10,500 nt of DNA, from the NCBI GenBank assembly GCA_964369805.1, contig CAYJFM010000049.1, positions 1-10,500 of the forward strand. Reading direction: 5' to 3'. Shown here piece after piece: positions 1 to 7,034 of this stretch (the stretch's first letter is position 1; the number at the start of each line of letters is the position of its first letter). Position numbers and translations under genes: made by a program. A model generated the notes under the pieces. The model was not told the DNA's origin. It did not search any database and saw nothing but the letters and a program-made list of their open reading frames with translations. Source of the stretch: CAYJHC01 sp964369805 (GTDB lineage: Bacteria; Bacillota; Clostridia; Peptostreptococcales; Anaerovoracaceae).

Positions 1-53
1 GAGAAGGCGGAAGAACAGTAGGTTCTGGTGTTGTATCTGAAATCATCGAGTAA
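1..53 (+). CDS. tuf: Elongation factor Tu, C-terminal end only (partial)
   Basis: Only the last 16 complete codons and the TAA stop are present, in the frame beginning at base 3. They read EGGRTVGSGVVSEIIE, which matches the highly conserved end of EF-Tu domain 3 (typically REGGRTVGAGVVxxIIE). The two leading bases 'ga' fit the last two bases of the expected Arg codon. EF-Tu delivers aminoacyl-tRNA to the ribosome A site in the cytoplasm. The gene starts outside the window, so its operon context (commonly rpsL-rpsG-fusA-tuf) cannot be seen. Two tandem terminators follow. The identification rests on a short but very characteristic tail. Confidence 0.93.
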   Translation, partial: EGGRTVGSGVVSEIIE

Positions 54-87
54 TTAAAAATCTGAATTCAGAACAATAAAAACAATA

Positions 88-120
88 ACAGCCAGGTGCA
101 AAGTGCATCTGGCTGTTTAA
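88..120 (+). terminator. First intrinsic terminator after tuf
   Basis: Arms at 88-100 (acagccaggtgca) and 104-116 (tgcatctggctgt) pair over 13 positions with one G-U pair and a 3-base loop. The U tract is short (ttt, then aaatg), so release may be incomplete, which may explain the second hairpin downstream. Between the two hairpins, the 9-base unit atgctaaaa is repeated head to tail at 121-129 and 130-138. Confidence 0.75.
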
Positions 121-140
121 ATGCTAAAAATGCTAAAAAT

Positions 141-173
141 AAAAGCCACTCTAATTGATAAAGTGGTTTTTTT
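141..173 (+). terminator. Second intrinsic terminator after tuf
   Basis: Arms at 141-150 (aaaagccact) and 162-171 (agtggttttt) pair with one G-U pair around an 11-base loop. A run of seven T follows the GG at 167-173. Because the 5' arm begins with AAAA, the complement also has a U-rich tail, so it could act on both strands. A predicted promoter for the next operon overlaps it. Confidence 0.8.
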
Positions 174-183
174 CATATATAAT
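155..183 (+). promoter_or_regulatory. Predicted sigma-A promoter of the ecf-queT-trmB operon
   Basis: TTGATA at 155-160 (5 of 6 matches to TTGACA) and a perfect TATAAT at 178-183 are separated by exactly 17 bases. Initiation would fall near 189-190, leaving a leader of about 100 bases before ecfA1. The -35 box lies in the loop of the second tuf terminator and the spacer contains that terminator's 3' arm. The leader (190-290) holds only weak small inverted repeats (233-238 with 261-266); I recognise no riboswitch, and the conserved preQ1-I tail is absent. Confidence 0.65.
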
Positions 184-290
184 AAAAAGATATGAACAAA
201 ATAGAAACTAGTAGTTTAGTCATATAAGATTAAGACTTTAACATTGGAATATAAAGTAGTAAGTCTGCTTTAGCATATGAAAAGGAAATT

Positions 291-1142
291 ATGGCAAATA
301 TAATCGAAATTAAAAACTTAATATATATATATGAATCTTCACAAGAAGAAGTTAAGCTAGAAAAGGCCATAAATGATGTTTCTCTTGAAGTAGAGAGAGG
401 CAGCTTTACTGCAATAATTGGAAAGAATGGGTCTGGTAAATCAACCCTAGCAAAGTGCGTGAATGGATTATTTTTGCCATCAGGTGGACAGGTTTTAGTA
501 GATGGAATGGATTCTAGTGATGAAAGTAAAATCTGGGATATAAGGCAGACTGCTGGAATGGTATTCCAAAATCCTGATAACCAAATTGTATCTTCAATAG
601 TTGAGGATGATGTAGCCTTTGGTCCAGAAAACCTTGGAATAGAACCTGAGTTAATTAGAGAAAAAGTGAATAAAGCTTTAGAAACAGTTAGAATGGGCGA
701 GTACAGAAAAAAAGGCCCTCATATGCTTTCGGGAGGCCAGAAGCAAAGGATTGCTATTGCAGGTGCAGTTGCAATGGAACCTGACTGTATTATCTTTGAT
801 GAGCCAACAGCAATGCTTGATCCGCAAGGTAGAGAAGAGGTTATGAAAATAATCCATGAGCTAAATGAAAAAGGTATTACAGTAGTACTAATTACCCATA
901 TGATGGAGGAAGCGGCTCTTGCTGACAAGATTATCATTATGGACGCTGGTGAAAAAATACTAGAAGGAACACCAAAAGAGGTGTTTGGAGAAGAGAAAAC
1001 TCTAAAGAATCTAAGCCTTGATGTTCCTTTTCCGGTGGAAGTTGCATGTAGACTTAGAGATAGGGGAATTAGCATATCAAAAGAAGTATTATCCGTAGAT
1101 GATTTAGTAAGTGAACTTAAAGGGCTTAAAGGAAGAAAATAA
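291..1142 (+). CDS. ecfA1: ECF transporter ATPase EcfA1
   Basis: This is one of the two cytoplasmic ATPases that power energy-coupling factor (ECF) vitamin and micronutrient importers. The 283 residues match the usual family length. Visible motifs are Walker A GKNGSGKST (44-52), the Q-loop in VFQNPDNQ (Q93), the ABC signature LSGGQKQR (146-153), Walker B CIIFDE with catalytic Glu171, the D-loop after it, and the switch His203 in THMMEEA. The QNPDNQ Q-loop is typical of EcfA1, whereas EcfA2 carries QYPEYQ as in the next gene. The start is supported by AAAAGGAAAT just upstream. The stop abuts the ecfA2 start with no intergenic base. It is the first gene of the operon, downstream of the predicted promoter at 155-183. 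All catalytic residues are intact. Confidence 0.96.
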   Translation: MANIIEIKNLIYIYESSQEEVKLEKAINDVSLEVERGSFTAIIGKNGSGKSTLAKCVNGLFLPSGGQVLVDGMDSSDESKIWDIRQTAGMVFQNPDNQIVSSIVEDDVAFGPENLGIEPELIREKVNKALETVRMGEYRKKGPHMLSGGQKQRIAIAGAVAMEPDCIIFDEPTAMLDPQGREEVMKIIHELNEKGITVVLITHMMEEAALADKIIIMDAGEKILEGTPKEVFGEEKTLKNLSLDVPFPVEVACRLRDRGISISKEVLSVDDLVSELKGLKGRK

Positions 1143-2006
1143 ATGTCAGTAGAACTAAAGAATGTAACGCATATATATGGACTAGGGTTGCCTCATGAAC
1201 AAAAAGCTTTGGATGGGATTTCTCTTCTAATTGAAAAAAAAGAATTTGTAGGGATTGTAGGTCACACAGGTTCAGGAAAGTCAACTTTGCTGCAACACCT
1301 TAATGGACTTCTAAAGCCTGCAAGTGGAGAAATCATTATTAATGGAAAGAATATTACGGATTCTAAGGTGACGGCAGTTGAAATGAGAAAGAAAACGGGG
1401 CTTGTATTTCAATATCCAGAGTATCAACTTTTTGAAGAAACTGTTGCGAAGGATATAGCCTTTGGACCGAAAAATCTTGGTCTAGATGAGGTTGAAATAG
1501 AGGAGAGAGTTAAAACTTCCCTAGATCTTGTAGGCTTATCATATGAAGAGTTTAAGGAAAAATCACCATTTGAGCTTTCAGGAGGGCAGAAGAGAAGAGT
1601 GGCAATTGCAGGAGTACTTGCTATGAAGCCAGAGGTTTTAATACTAGATGAACCAACAGCTGGGCTCGATCCTAAATCCCATAAAGAAACCCTGGATATG
1701 ATAAAGAAAATCCACAATGAATGGGGAATTATTACTATTTTTGTATCTCATAATATGGATGATGTGGCAAGACTTTGTGATAGAGTTTTCGTAATAGAAA
1801 AAGGAAAAATTTTTATTGAAGGGACAACAAGGGAAGTCTTTGCACAGAAAGAAAAACTAGAATCAGTCGGACTTTCTATTCCCCAGGCAACGAGTCTTAC
1901 TAACAAGTTGGTGGAAGAAGGAGTGTTGGGAGAGAGTATTCTTGAATCAGAGAAAATGCCTATAACCACAGAAGAGTTACTTGAAGTATTGGAGGCTAGT
2001 ATATGA
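1143..2006 (+). CDS. ecfA2: ECF transporter ATPase EcfA2
   Basis: This is the second ATPase of the ECF module and is expected to form a heterodimer with EcfA1 under the EcfT membrane subunit. The 287 residues show Walker A GHTGSGKST (40-48), Q-loop VFQYPEYQLFEE (Q90), signature LSGGQKRR (145-152), Walker B VLILDE with Glu170, and His203 in VSHNMDD. The QYPEYQLFEETV stretch is diagnostic of EcfA2. Its ATG follows the ecfA1 TAA directly. The ribosome site AAAGGAAG (1128-1135) lies in the end of ecfA1, so the two are probably translationally coupled at a 1:1 ratio, which suits a heterodimer. The last four bases (ATGA) overlap the ecfT start. Confidence 0.96.
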   Translation: MSVELKNVTHIYGLGLPHEQKALDGISLLIEKKEFVGIVGHTGSGKSTLLQHLNGLLKPASGEIIINGKNITDSKVTAVEMRKKTGLVFQYPEYQLFEETVAKDIAFGPKNLGLDEVEIEERVKTSLDLVGLSYEEFKEKSPFELSGGQKRRVAIAGVLAMKPEVLILDEPTAGLDPKSHKETLDMIKKIHNEWGIITIFVSHNMDDVARLCDRVFVIEKGKIFIEGTTREVFAQKEKLESVGLSIPQATSLTNKLVEEGVLGESILESEKMPITTEELLEVLEASI

Positions 2007-2806
2007 TTAGAGATATTACCATAGGGCAGTACTATTCAGGAGAATCGCCAATTCACAAACTTGATCCAAGAGTTAAAATAATGGGTACGCTTATATATAT
2101 TATTGGGCTTTTCCTTGTAAAAACTTTTGTAGGCTTTGCTTTTGTTTTTGCAATGCTAATGATTTTTGTTGGAATTTCAAAGGTTCCAATTTCATATATT
2201 TTGAGAGGATTAAAACCAGTTTTCTTAATTGTGATTTTCACTTTTATATTAAATATGTTTATGATCAAAGGAGAAGTAATTGCTAGTTTCTGGATTCTGG
2301 AAATTACAAAGGAAGGGCTGTATACTGCTGTGTTTATGGCCATTAGGTTATTCTTATTGATAATTTGCTCATCTCTACTGACCTTAACTACAAAACCAAT
2401 AAACCTAACAGATGGTATAGAAAGCCTTCTAAAACCATTTGAGCGGTTTGGAATGCCTGCTCATGAGCTAGCTATGATGATGTCTATTGCTTTAAGGTTT
2501 ATACCAACCCTTTTGGAAGAAACTGACAAGATAATGAAGGCACAGATGGCTAGAGGGGCTGACTTTGAAACAGGGAATATTTTTAGAAGGGCAAAAAACC
2601 TAATCCCAATTCTTGTACCACTATTTATTAGTGCTTTTAGAATTGCTCAGGACATGGCTATGGCTATGGAATCAAGATGTTATCGAGGTGGCAAAAATAG
2701 AACTAGAATGAATGGCATTGCAATTAGAAGGGCAGATGTTACAGCCTCGATTATTATTGCTCTCACCTTTGCGGCCATAATAGCAGAAAGGATTTTTTTA
2801 GGATGA
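2003..2806 (+). CDS. ecfT: ECF transporter transmembrane coupling protein EcfT
   Basis: EcfT is the integral membrane scaffold that links the ATPase pair to the substrate-binding S component. The 267-residue protein has the conserved DPRVK near residue 21, several hydrophobic segments (about 28-58, 70-87, 107-128, 247-263) and the cytoplasmic coupling-helix region. That region includes the first A-R-G motif in MARGADF (183-185) and the second motif as SRCYRGG (224-230), where the family often has A-R rather than S-R. The start codon overlaps the ecfA2 stop (ATGA at 2003-2006) and its own stop overlaps queT in the same way (2803-2806). This indicates coordinated production of the transporter parts. 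Confidence 0.95.
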   Translation: MIRDITIGQYYSGESPIHKLDPRVKIMGTLIYIIGLFLVKTFVGFAFVFAMLMIFVGISKVPISYILRGLKPVFLIVIFTFILNMFMIKGEVIASFWILEITKEGLYTAVFMAIRLFLLIICSSLLTLTTKPINLTDGIESLLKPFERFGMPAHELAMMMSIALRFIPTLLEETDKIMKAQMARGADFETGNIFRRAKNLIPILVPLFISAFRIAQDMAMAMESRCYRGGKNRTRMNGIAIRRADVTASIIIALTFAAIIAERIFLG

Positions 2807-3291
2807 AAACAAGATTTTTATTAGAAGCAGCCGTTATTGCGGCAGTTTATGCAGCTATAACATTGCTACTTGCGCCAATTAGTTACGGACCACTTCAGGT
2901 GCGGGTTTCGGAGGCCTTGACTGTATTGCCAGCACTTAGGACATCTGCTATACCAGGTATATTTATTGGGTGCCTGTTAGCAAACCTAATAGGGCCATAT
3001 GGAATATACGATGTCATTTTAGGCAGCTTGGCATCGCTTATTGCAGCCCTATTAACTTATGCCCTTAGAAATAAGCCTAAGCTTGCACCACTTCCGCCAG
3101 TAATCATAAACGGAATTATTATTGGAGCTATGCTTCATTTTGTTTATGGTGTACCTAATTTATGGGCTTGCATGGGATGGGTAGCTTTAGGACAGCTGGC
3201 AGCTTGCTATATTATAGGGCTACCGCTATTATTAAAGTTAAAGAAAACAAAGCTATTTGGAAGCAACTTAGAAGTAATCGAAAATAAATAG
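2803..3291 (+). CDS. queT: QueT-family ECF substrate-binding (S) component, probable queuosine-precursor importer subunit
   Basis: This is a small, very hydrophobic membrane protein of 162 residues with about five to six membrane segments, the normal size for an S component. The N-terminal stretch APISYGPLQVRVSEALTVLP (24-43) and the following NLIGPYGIYDVILGS-type region are hallmarks of the QueT family, so it is assigned by family rather than only by position. QueT proteins are predicted to capture a queuine or preQ1-type 7-deazaguanine for tRNA wobble queuosine synthesis. The first segment carries small-residue spacing (Ala-rich, 9-18) suited to packing against EcfT. The gene overlaps ecfT by ATGA. 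The exact ligand is an inference from the family; no other queuosine gene is in the window. Confidence 0.88.
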   Translation: MKTRFLLEAAVIAAVYAAITLLLAPISYGPLQVRVSEALTVLPALRTSAIPGIFIGCLLANLIGPYGIYDVILGSLASLIAALLTYALRNKPKLAPLPPVIINGIIIGAMLHFVYGVPNLWACMGWVALGQLAACYIIGLPLLLKLKKTKLFGSNLEVIENK

Positions 3292-3299
3292 AGGACAAG

Positions 3300-3959
3300 A
3301 TGAGACAGAGAAAACTAAAAGATTTAGACGAAAGAATAGAAACTTACAAAGAGCTCTTTGTAGATGAACCAACAAGCAAAAAAGGCAAATGGTTAGAAAT
3401 ATTTGAAGAAAGACTATCAAGCAAGCCTGAAAAAATATATTTAGAGATAGGTACAGGAAAAGGACAGTTTATTAGCACACATGGAAATAATGCAAAGGAT
3501 GTAGCCTTTATTGGAATCGAAGGGCAGCCAAGCGTTGGGGTTGTATGTGCAAAGAAGCTACATGATTTAAAGGTTGAAAATGTACTTTTAATAAATGGAT
3601 ATATAAATTCAGCAGCAGACTATTTTGAAGATAATGAAATTAATGGTGTGTTTCTAAACTTCAGTGATCCATGGCCAAAAACTAGGCATGAAAAAAGAAG
3701 ATTAAACCATAGATCATATCTTAAGAGTTATGTTGATGCAATAAAAAATGGTGGGTTTATTAAAATAAAGACAGATAACGACGGATTGTTCGAGTTTGGT
3801 GTTAGCGAGGCCCAGGATCTAGGGCTTGAAATAGTAGAAATCACAAGGGATCTTCATAAATCTGAATTTATGGAAGATAATGTAATGACTGAATATGAAA
3901 AAAAATTCAGTGGATTTGGTAAGAATATTAATTATATGAAAATTAATATTACAAAATAG
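3300..3959 (+). CDS. trmB: tRNA (guanine-N7-)-methyltransferase TrmB
   Basis: TrmB transfers a methyl group from S-adenosylmethionine to N7 of G46 in the tRNA variable loop, in the cytoplasm. The 219-residue length is typical. The SAM-binding motif I is YLEIGTGKGQF (47-57). The family signature FLNFSDPWPKTRHEKRRL (118-135) contains the SDPWPK catalytic and tRNA-binding segment, and the C-terminal TDN (about 158-160) and TEYE motifs are also present. It starts eight bases after queT with a GAGG ribosome site at 3291-3294. Near its end, 3924-3933 and 3941-3950 form a perfect 10-base inverted repeat made only of A and T. The position directly after queT joins it to another tRNA-modification function. 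Confidence 0.95.
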   Translation: MRQRKLKDLDERIETYKELFVDEPTSKKGKWLEIFEERLSSKPEKIYLEIGTGKGQFISTHGNNAKDVAFIGIEGQPSVGVVCAKKLHDLKVENVLLINGYINSAADYFEDNEINGVFLNFSDPWPKTRHEKRRLNHRSYLKSYVDAIKNGGFIKIKTDNDGLFEFGVSEAQDLGLEIVEITRDLHKSEFMEDNVMTEYEKKFSGFGKNINYMKINITK

Positions 3960-3984
3960 ATTATTATAAAACAGGAGGTATATC

Positions 3985-5223
3985 ATGAGCGGATTTATTA
4001 TGGCACAACAAAACGGAAGAACTATTCCAAAAGAAGATAAAATTTTTGGAGCAACTAGCAGAGGTAAGGCTAGAATTGAAGAGGTAGGTAAGGAGAATGT
4101 AATTATTTCAACTATAGGATCACTACTAGATGATAATGGCAAACTTGCAGTGCTTTCTTCTGTAGCAGAAGGATTAAAAAGCCTTTCTCCAGAGGATTAT
4201 GCTGACTATGCTCCAATAGGTGGAACACCAGGATTTAAAGAGGCGATTAAAAAAGCTGCTTTTATGGATTATGTACCAAATAGATTTGTTGAAGTAGTAG
4301 CAACACCAGGAGGAACTGGCGGACTTAGAAATACCATTTCAAACTACTCTAAACCAGGTGAGAAGGTCCTTACGTCAGACTGGTATTGGGCTCCATACAA
4401 AACAATAGCACAAGAGCAAGGTAGAGATATTGCAACATATACACTTTTTGATGAAAATAGACAGTTTAACGCTGCTTCATTTGAAGAAAAAGTCAATGGA
4501 CTACTTGAATTACAGGAAAGTCTGGTTATTTTCCTAAATACACCAGCACACAACCCTACAGGATATTCTTTAACAGAACCAGAGTGGAATAAAGTAATTG
4601 AAATACTAAACAAAGCAACAGAAGGTGAAAAGAAAGTTATTCTTTTTGTTGATGCAGCATACGTTGACTTTGCTGGAGATCCAAAAGAATACAGAGCATT
4701 CTTACCACTTTTGGAAAATCTAGGTAATGGTGTACTACCAATCATTGGTTATTCAGCATCGAAAACTTTTACTATGTATGGAATGAGATGTGGGGCTATG
4801 ATTTGTCTTGCTAAGGACAAAGACGTTGCTGATGAGTTTAAGACTTTGAATGAGTTTTCTTCGAGAGGTTCTTGGTCTAATTGTACGAAGGCTTCACAGG
4901 TGTTAATTGACCAAATTTATAAGGATGAAGAGCTTTTAAAGGCGGTAGATAAAGAAAGAGAAGAATTTAGAGAAATGCTACTTAGCAGAGGGCAGTCTTT
5001 TGAGGCAGCTCTTAAGGCTGAGGGAGTTGAACCAGTACCTTTCGATGCAGGTTTCTTTGTTTGCGTAGCGGCAGATGATCCAGATGCTGTTGCTGCAAAG
5101 CTAGAAGAAAAAAATGTATTTGCAGTTGCCTTAGCAAAAGGAATTAGGATTTCAGTTGCGTCAAGTAATGAAAAGCAACTTAAGATTGTTGCAAAAGCAA
5201 TCGGAGAGGTAATGAACAAATAG
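3985..5223 (+). CDS. PLP-dependent aminotransferase, class I/II, substrate unknown
   Basis: This is a fold-type I aminotransferase of 412 residues. Visible landmarks are the NPTG motif (190-193) of the cofactor pocket, the DAAY segment (Asp223 expected to contact the PLP ring nitrogen, Tyr226 its hydroxyl), the Schiff-base lysine in SASKT (Lys260), an Arg in the YGMRCG phosphate-binding region (Arg268), and a C-terminal GIRIS (Arg388) where this family binds the substrate carboxylate. The general layout resembles the aspartate/aromatic aminotransferase group, but the amino donor and acceptor cannot be read from the sequence. A strong AGGAGG lies just before the ATG. It is 25 bases after trmB and two bases before the flippase gene, so it appears co-transcribed, with no obvious metabolic link to either. 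Confidence 0.85.
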   Translation: MSGFIMAQQNGRTIPKEDKIFGATSRGKARIEEVGKENVIISTIGSLLDDNGKLAVLSSVAEGLKSLSPEDYADYAPIGGTPGFKEAIKKAAFMDYVPNRFVEVVATPGGTGGLRNTISNYSKPGEKVLTSDWYWAPYKTIAQEQGRDIATYTLFDENRQFNAASFEEKVNGLLELQESLVIFLNTPAHNPTGYSLTEPEWNKVIEILNKATEGEKKVILFVDAAYVDFAGDPKEYRAFLPLLENLGNGVLPIIGYSASKTFTMYGMRCGAMICLAKDKDVADEFKTLNEFSSRGSWSNCTKASQVLIDQIYKDEELLKAVDKEREEFREMLLSRGQSFEAALKAEGVEPVPFDAGFFVCVAADDPDAVAAKLEEKNVFAVALAKGIRISVASSNEKQLKIVAKAIGEVMNK

Positions 5224-5225
5224 TA

Positions 5226-6869
5226 ATGAAACAGAGTACTTTTTTACAAGGAGCCTTTATTGCATCGTTTTCATTTATAATAGTAAAAATCATAGGGGTA
5301 TTATACGTAATACCCTTCTATGGAATTATTGGAGATGAAGGCGGAGCGTTATACAGTTATGGCTATAACATATATGCAGTATTTTTGAGCATTTCGAGTG
5401 CAGGAATACCGTTTGCAGTGGCAAAATTAATAAGTGAGTATAACGCACTAGGATATGAGCAAGCAAAGGCACAGACTTTTATTCTTGGTCGGAATATAAT
5501 TACAGTAGTTTCAGTAATAGCTTTTTTAATAATGTTTTGCTTTGCAACGCCTTTTGCAAAATTAATTATAGGAAATGATGCGGTTACTGTATCTGTTGCG
5601 GATGTAAGTTTTGTAATTAGATGTATATCTTTTGCTGTGCTAGTAATACCATTTTTGAGTATTTCTAAAGGGTACTTGCAGGGACACAAGATGATAACTC
5701 CGATTTCACTAGCTCAGATTTACGAGCAGGCAGTAAGGGTTTTAGTTATACTTGTAGGAAGTTACCTAGCAATGTTTGTGCTTGATTTAGGGCTTACAAT
5801 GGCTGTTGGGTTCAGTATGGCAGGAGCCTTTTTTGGAGGCCTTGCTGCAACAATTTACTTGTTTAGAAAGATAAAAACTAATAAAAAACTTCTTAGGAGT
5901 GAAGTTCCTGCCGTTAAGATCCAAATTGAGAATAAAGAAATCATAAGAAAACTTATAAAATATGCAATTCCATTTATAATTACAAGTACCGCAGTTAACA
6001 TTTATTTATTCACTGATATGGTGTTGGTAGTTAGAACCATGGGAGATATTTTAAACTATGATCCTGAAGTCACTACAGCCATTAGTGGTATATATTCTAA
6101 CTGGTCAGTAAAGCTCATGATGATAGTTTCCGCGTTTTCTGCAGGATTAAGCGTAAGCTTATTGCCGAATATAGTTGAGAGCTATGCAAAAGGCGAAATT
6201 GGCCAAATTAGTAATAAATATAATAAGGCACTTCAAATGATTTTGGTGCTTATTGTTCCACTCACAATTTTTCTTAGTGTATTTGCAGAAGAAATTTGGC
6301 TTATGTTTTATGGCGAAAGTGAGTATGGCCCAATGGTTTTTACGGCATATATTTTCATAGCGATTCCTAATAGTTTATTTGCACTTACAAATGACTTGCT
6401 ACAAGGGATGAATAAGTTCAAAAGAATTTATATTAACAATGGAATTGGAATAGGCCTTAATCTGGTTCTAAATGTTCCTTTTATGATTGCAGCTGACTAT
6501 ATATTTGGAGAAGCTTTTTATGGTGCTATTGCCGCTACAATTTTTGGCATGACATGGGCTTTTGTAGTTGGAATTAAACATTTCAAGAAGAATATCGGTT
6601 TTGAATTTGGGGAAACGAAAAAATTTATTATTAGAATAGTATTATCAGTGACAATTTTTACGATAGTTGCTATTGTATTGAAGAATATAGAAATCTTCCC
6701 AGTGGAAGGAAGATGGATTCAAATTCCAGCCCTGATTGTATATGGACTAATAACTTTTGGAATCTATGGACTTATAGGTCTTGCCTTTGGAAGTTTTGAA
6801 GGCTTAACAGGGGTAAGAATTAGAAAACCATCTGACTTAAAAAAGATTAAGATTAAAAGAAAAAAATAA
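5226..6869 (+). CDS. murJ: MurJ/YtgP-family lipid flippase of the MOP superfamily
   Basis: This is a polytopic membrane protein of 547 residues with about 14 hydrophobic segments and a lysine/arginine-rich cytoplasmic tail (about 527-547). The N-terminal region, with VLYVIPF (25-31), GALYSYGYNIY (40-50) and a GIPFAVAKLISEYN-like stretch, resembles Bacillus YtgP, a MurJ-class flippase that moves lipid II across the cytoplasmic membrane for peptidoglycan synthesis. At the place where YtgP has an Arg in the first membrane helix this protein has Lys21, keeping the positive charge. A SpoVB-like or other polysaccharide flippase role is the main alternative. The ATG is only two bases after the aminotransferase stop. 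The closest good ribosome site (GGAGAGG, 5203-5209) is rather far away, suggesting translational coupling. It is the last gene of the operon. Confidence 0.85.
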   Translation: MKQSTFLQGAFIASFSFIIVKIIGVLYVIPFYGIIGDEGGALYSYGYNIYAVFLSISSAGIPFAVAKLISEYNALGYEQAKAQTFILGRNIITVVSVIAFLIMFCFATPFAKLIIGNDAVTVSVADVSFVIRCISFAVLVIPFLSISKGYLQGHKMITPISLAQIYEQAVRVLVILVGSYLAMFVLDLGLTMAVGFSMAGAFFGGLAATIYLFRKIKTNKKLLRSEVPAVKIQIENKEIIRKLIKYAIPFIITSTAVNIYLFTDMVLVVRTMGDILNYDPEVTTAISGIYSNWSVKLMMIVSAFSAGLSVSLLPNIVESYAKGEIGQISNKYNKALQMILVLIVPLTIFLSVFAEEIWLMFYGESEYGPMVFTAYIFIAIPNSLFALTNDLLQGMNKFKRIYINNGIGIGLNLVLNVPFMIAADYIFGEAFYGAIAATIFGMTWAFVVGIKHFKKNIGFEFGETKKFIIRIVLSVTIFTIVAIVLKNIEIFPVEGRWIQIPALIVYGLITFGIYGLIGLAFGSFEGLTGVRIRKPSDLKKIKIKRKK

Positions 6870-6885
6870 TTTCAATAGATAAGTC

Positions 6886-6924
6886 AAAACAGACTCTCTA
6901 GCAGTAGGAGAGTCTGTTTTATTA
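6886..6924 (+). terminator. Intrinsic terminator closing the ecf-to-flippase operon
   Basis: A perfect 13-base stem, aaaacagactctc (6886-6898) with gagagtctgtttt (6908-6920), encloses a 9-base loop and runs into TTTTATTAT. The symmetric A and T flanks could also stop transcription on the minus strand. It starts 16 bases after the flippase stop. Confidence 0.92.
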
Positions 6925-6936
6925 TACAAATAAAAT

Positions 6937-6957
6937 ATTTGGTAAATATTACCAAAT
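6937..6957. promoter_or_regulatory. Palindrome upstream of the ydbC promoter, candidate operator
   Basis: The 9-base arms atttggtaa (6937-6945) and ttaccaaat (6949-6957) are perfect inverted repeats around a 3-base centre. The site ends four bases before the -35 box. A dyad of this size and place is typical of a transcription-factor site, but I recognise no specific regulator. No T run follows and the GC content is low, so it is unlikely to be a terminator. Confidence 0.5.
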
Positions 6958-6961
6958 CCTA

Positions 6962-6990
6962 TTGACAATGAAATGTAAAAAATGTAAAAT
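6962..6990 (+). promoter_or_regulatory. Sigma-A promoter of ydbC
   Basis: A perfect TTGACA at 6962-6967 and TAAAAT at 6985-6990 are separated by 17 bases. Initiation is expected near 6997, giving a leader of about 94 bases before ydbC. Confidence 0.85.
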
Positions 6991-7014
6991 TATGTTAATT
7001 CGTTGATAGGGCAA

Positions 7015-7034
7015 TAGATAAGTTGGCTTATCTA
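7015..7034 (+). promoter_or_regulatory. Hairpin in the ydbC leader
   Basis: TAGATAAG (7015-7022) and CTTATCTA (7027-7034) pair perfectly over 8 bases around a TTGG loop, inside the predicted 5' untranslated region. There is no U tract, so it is not a terminator. It could be a stability or protein-binding element. I do not recognise it as a known riboswitch. Confidence 0.4.

Noticed and set aside
121..140. Tandem atgctaaaa repeat between the two tuf terminators
   Set aside because: There are only two copies of a 9-base AT-rich unit, with no further copies in the window. It is most likely slippage and not a functional array.
190..290. Possible preQ1 or other riboswitch in the leader of the operon containing queT
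   Set aside because: The conserved preQ1-I features (the C-rich loop and A-rich tail) are absent, as are T-box and other familiar core motifs. Only weak inverted repeats of five to six bases are seen.
719..5689. Several minus-strand ORFs of 70-130 codons opposite the ecf operon genes
   Set aside because: All lie opposite well-conserved genes, their products are low-complexity Ser/Ile/Phe-rich as expected from reversed codons, and none has a credible start site.
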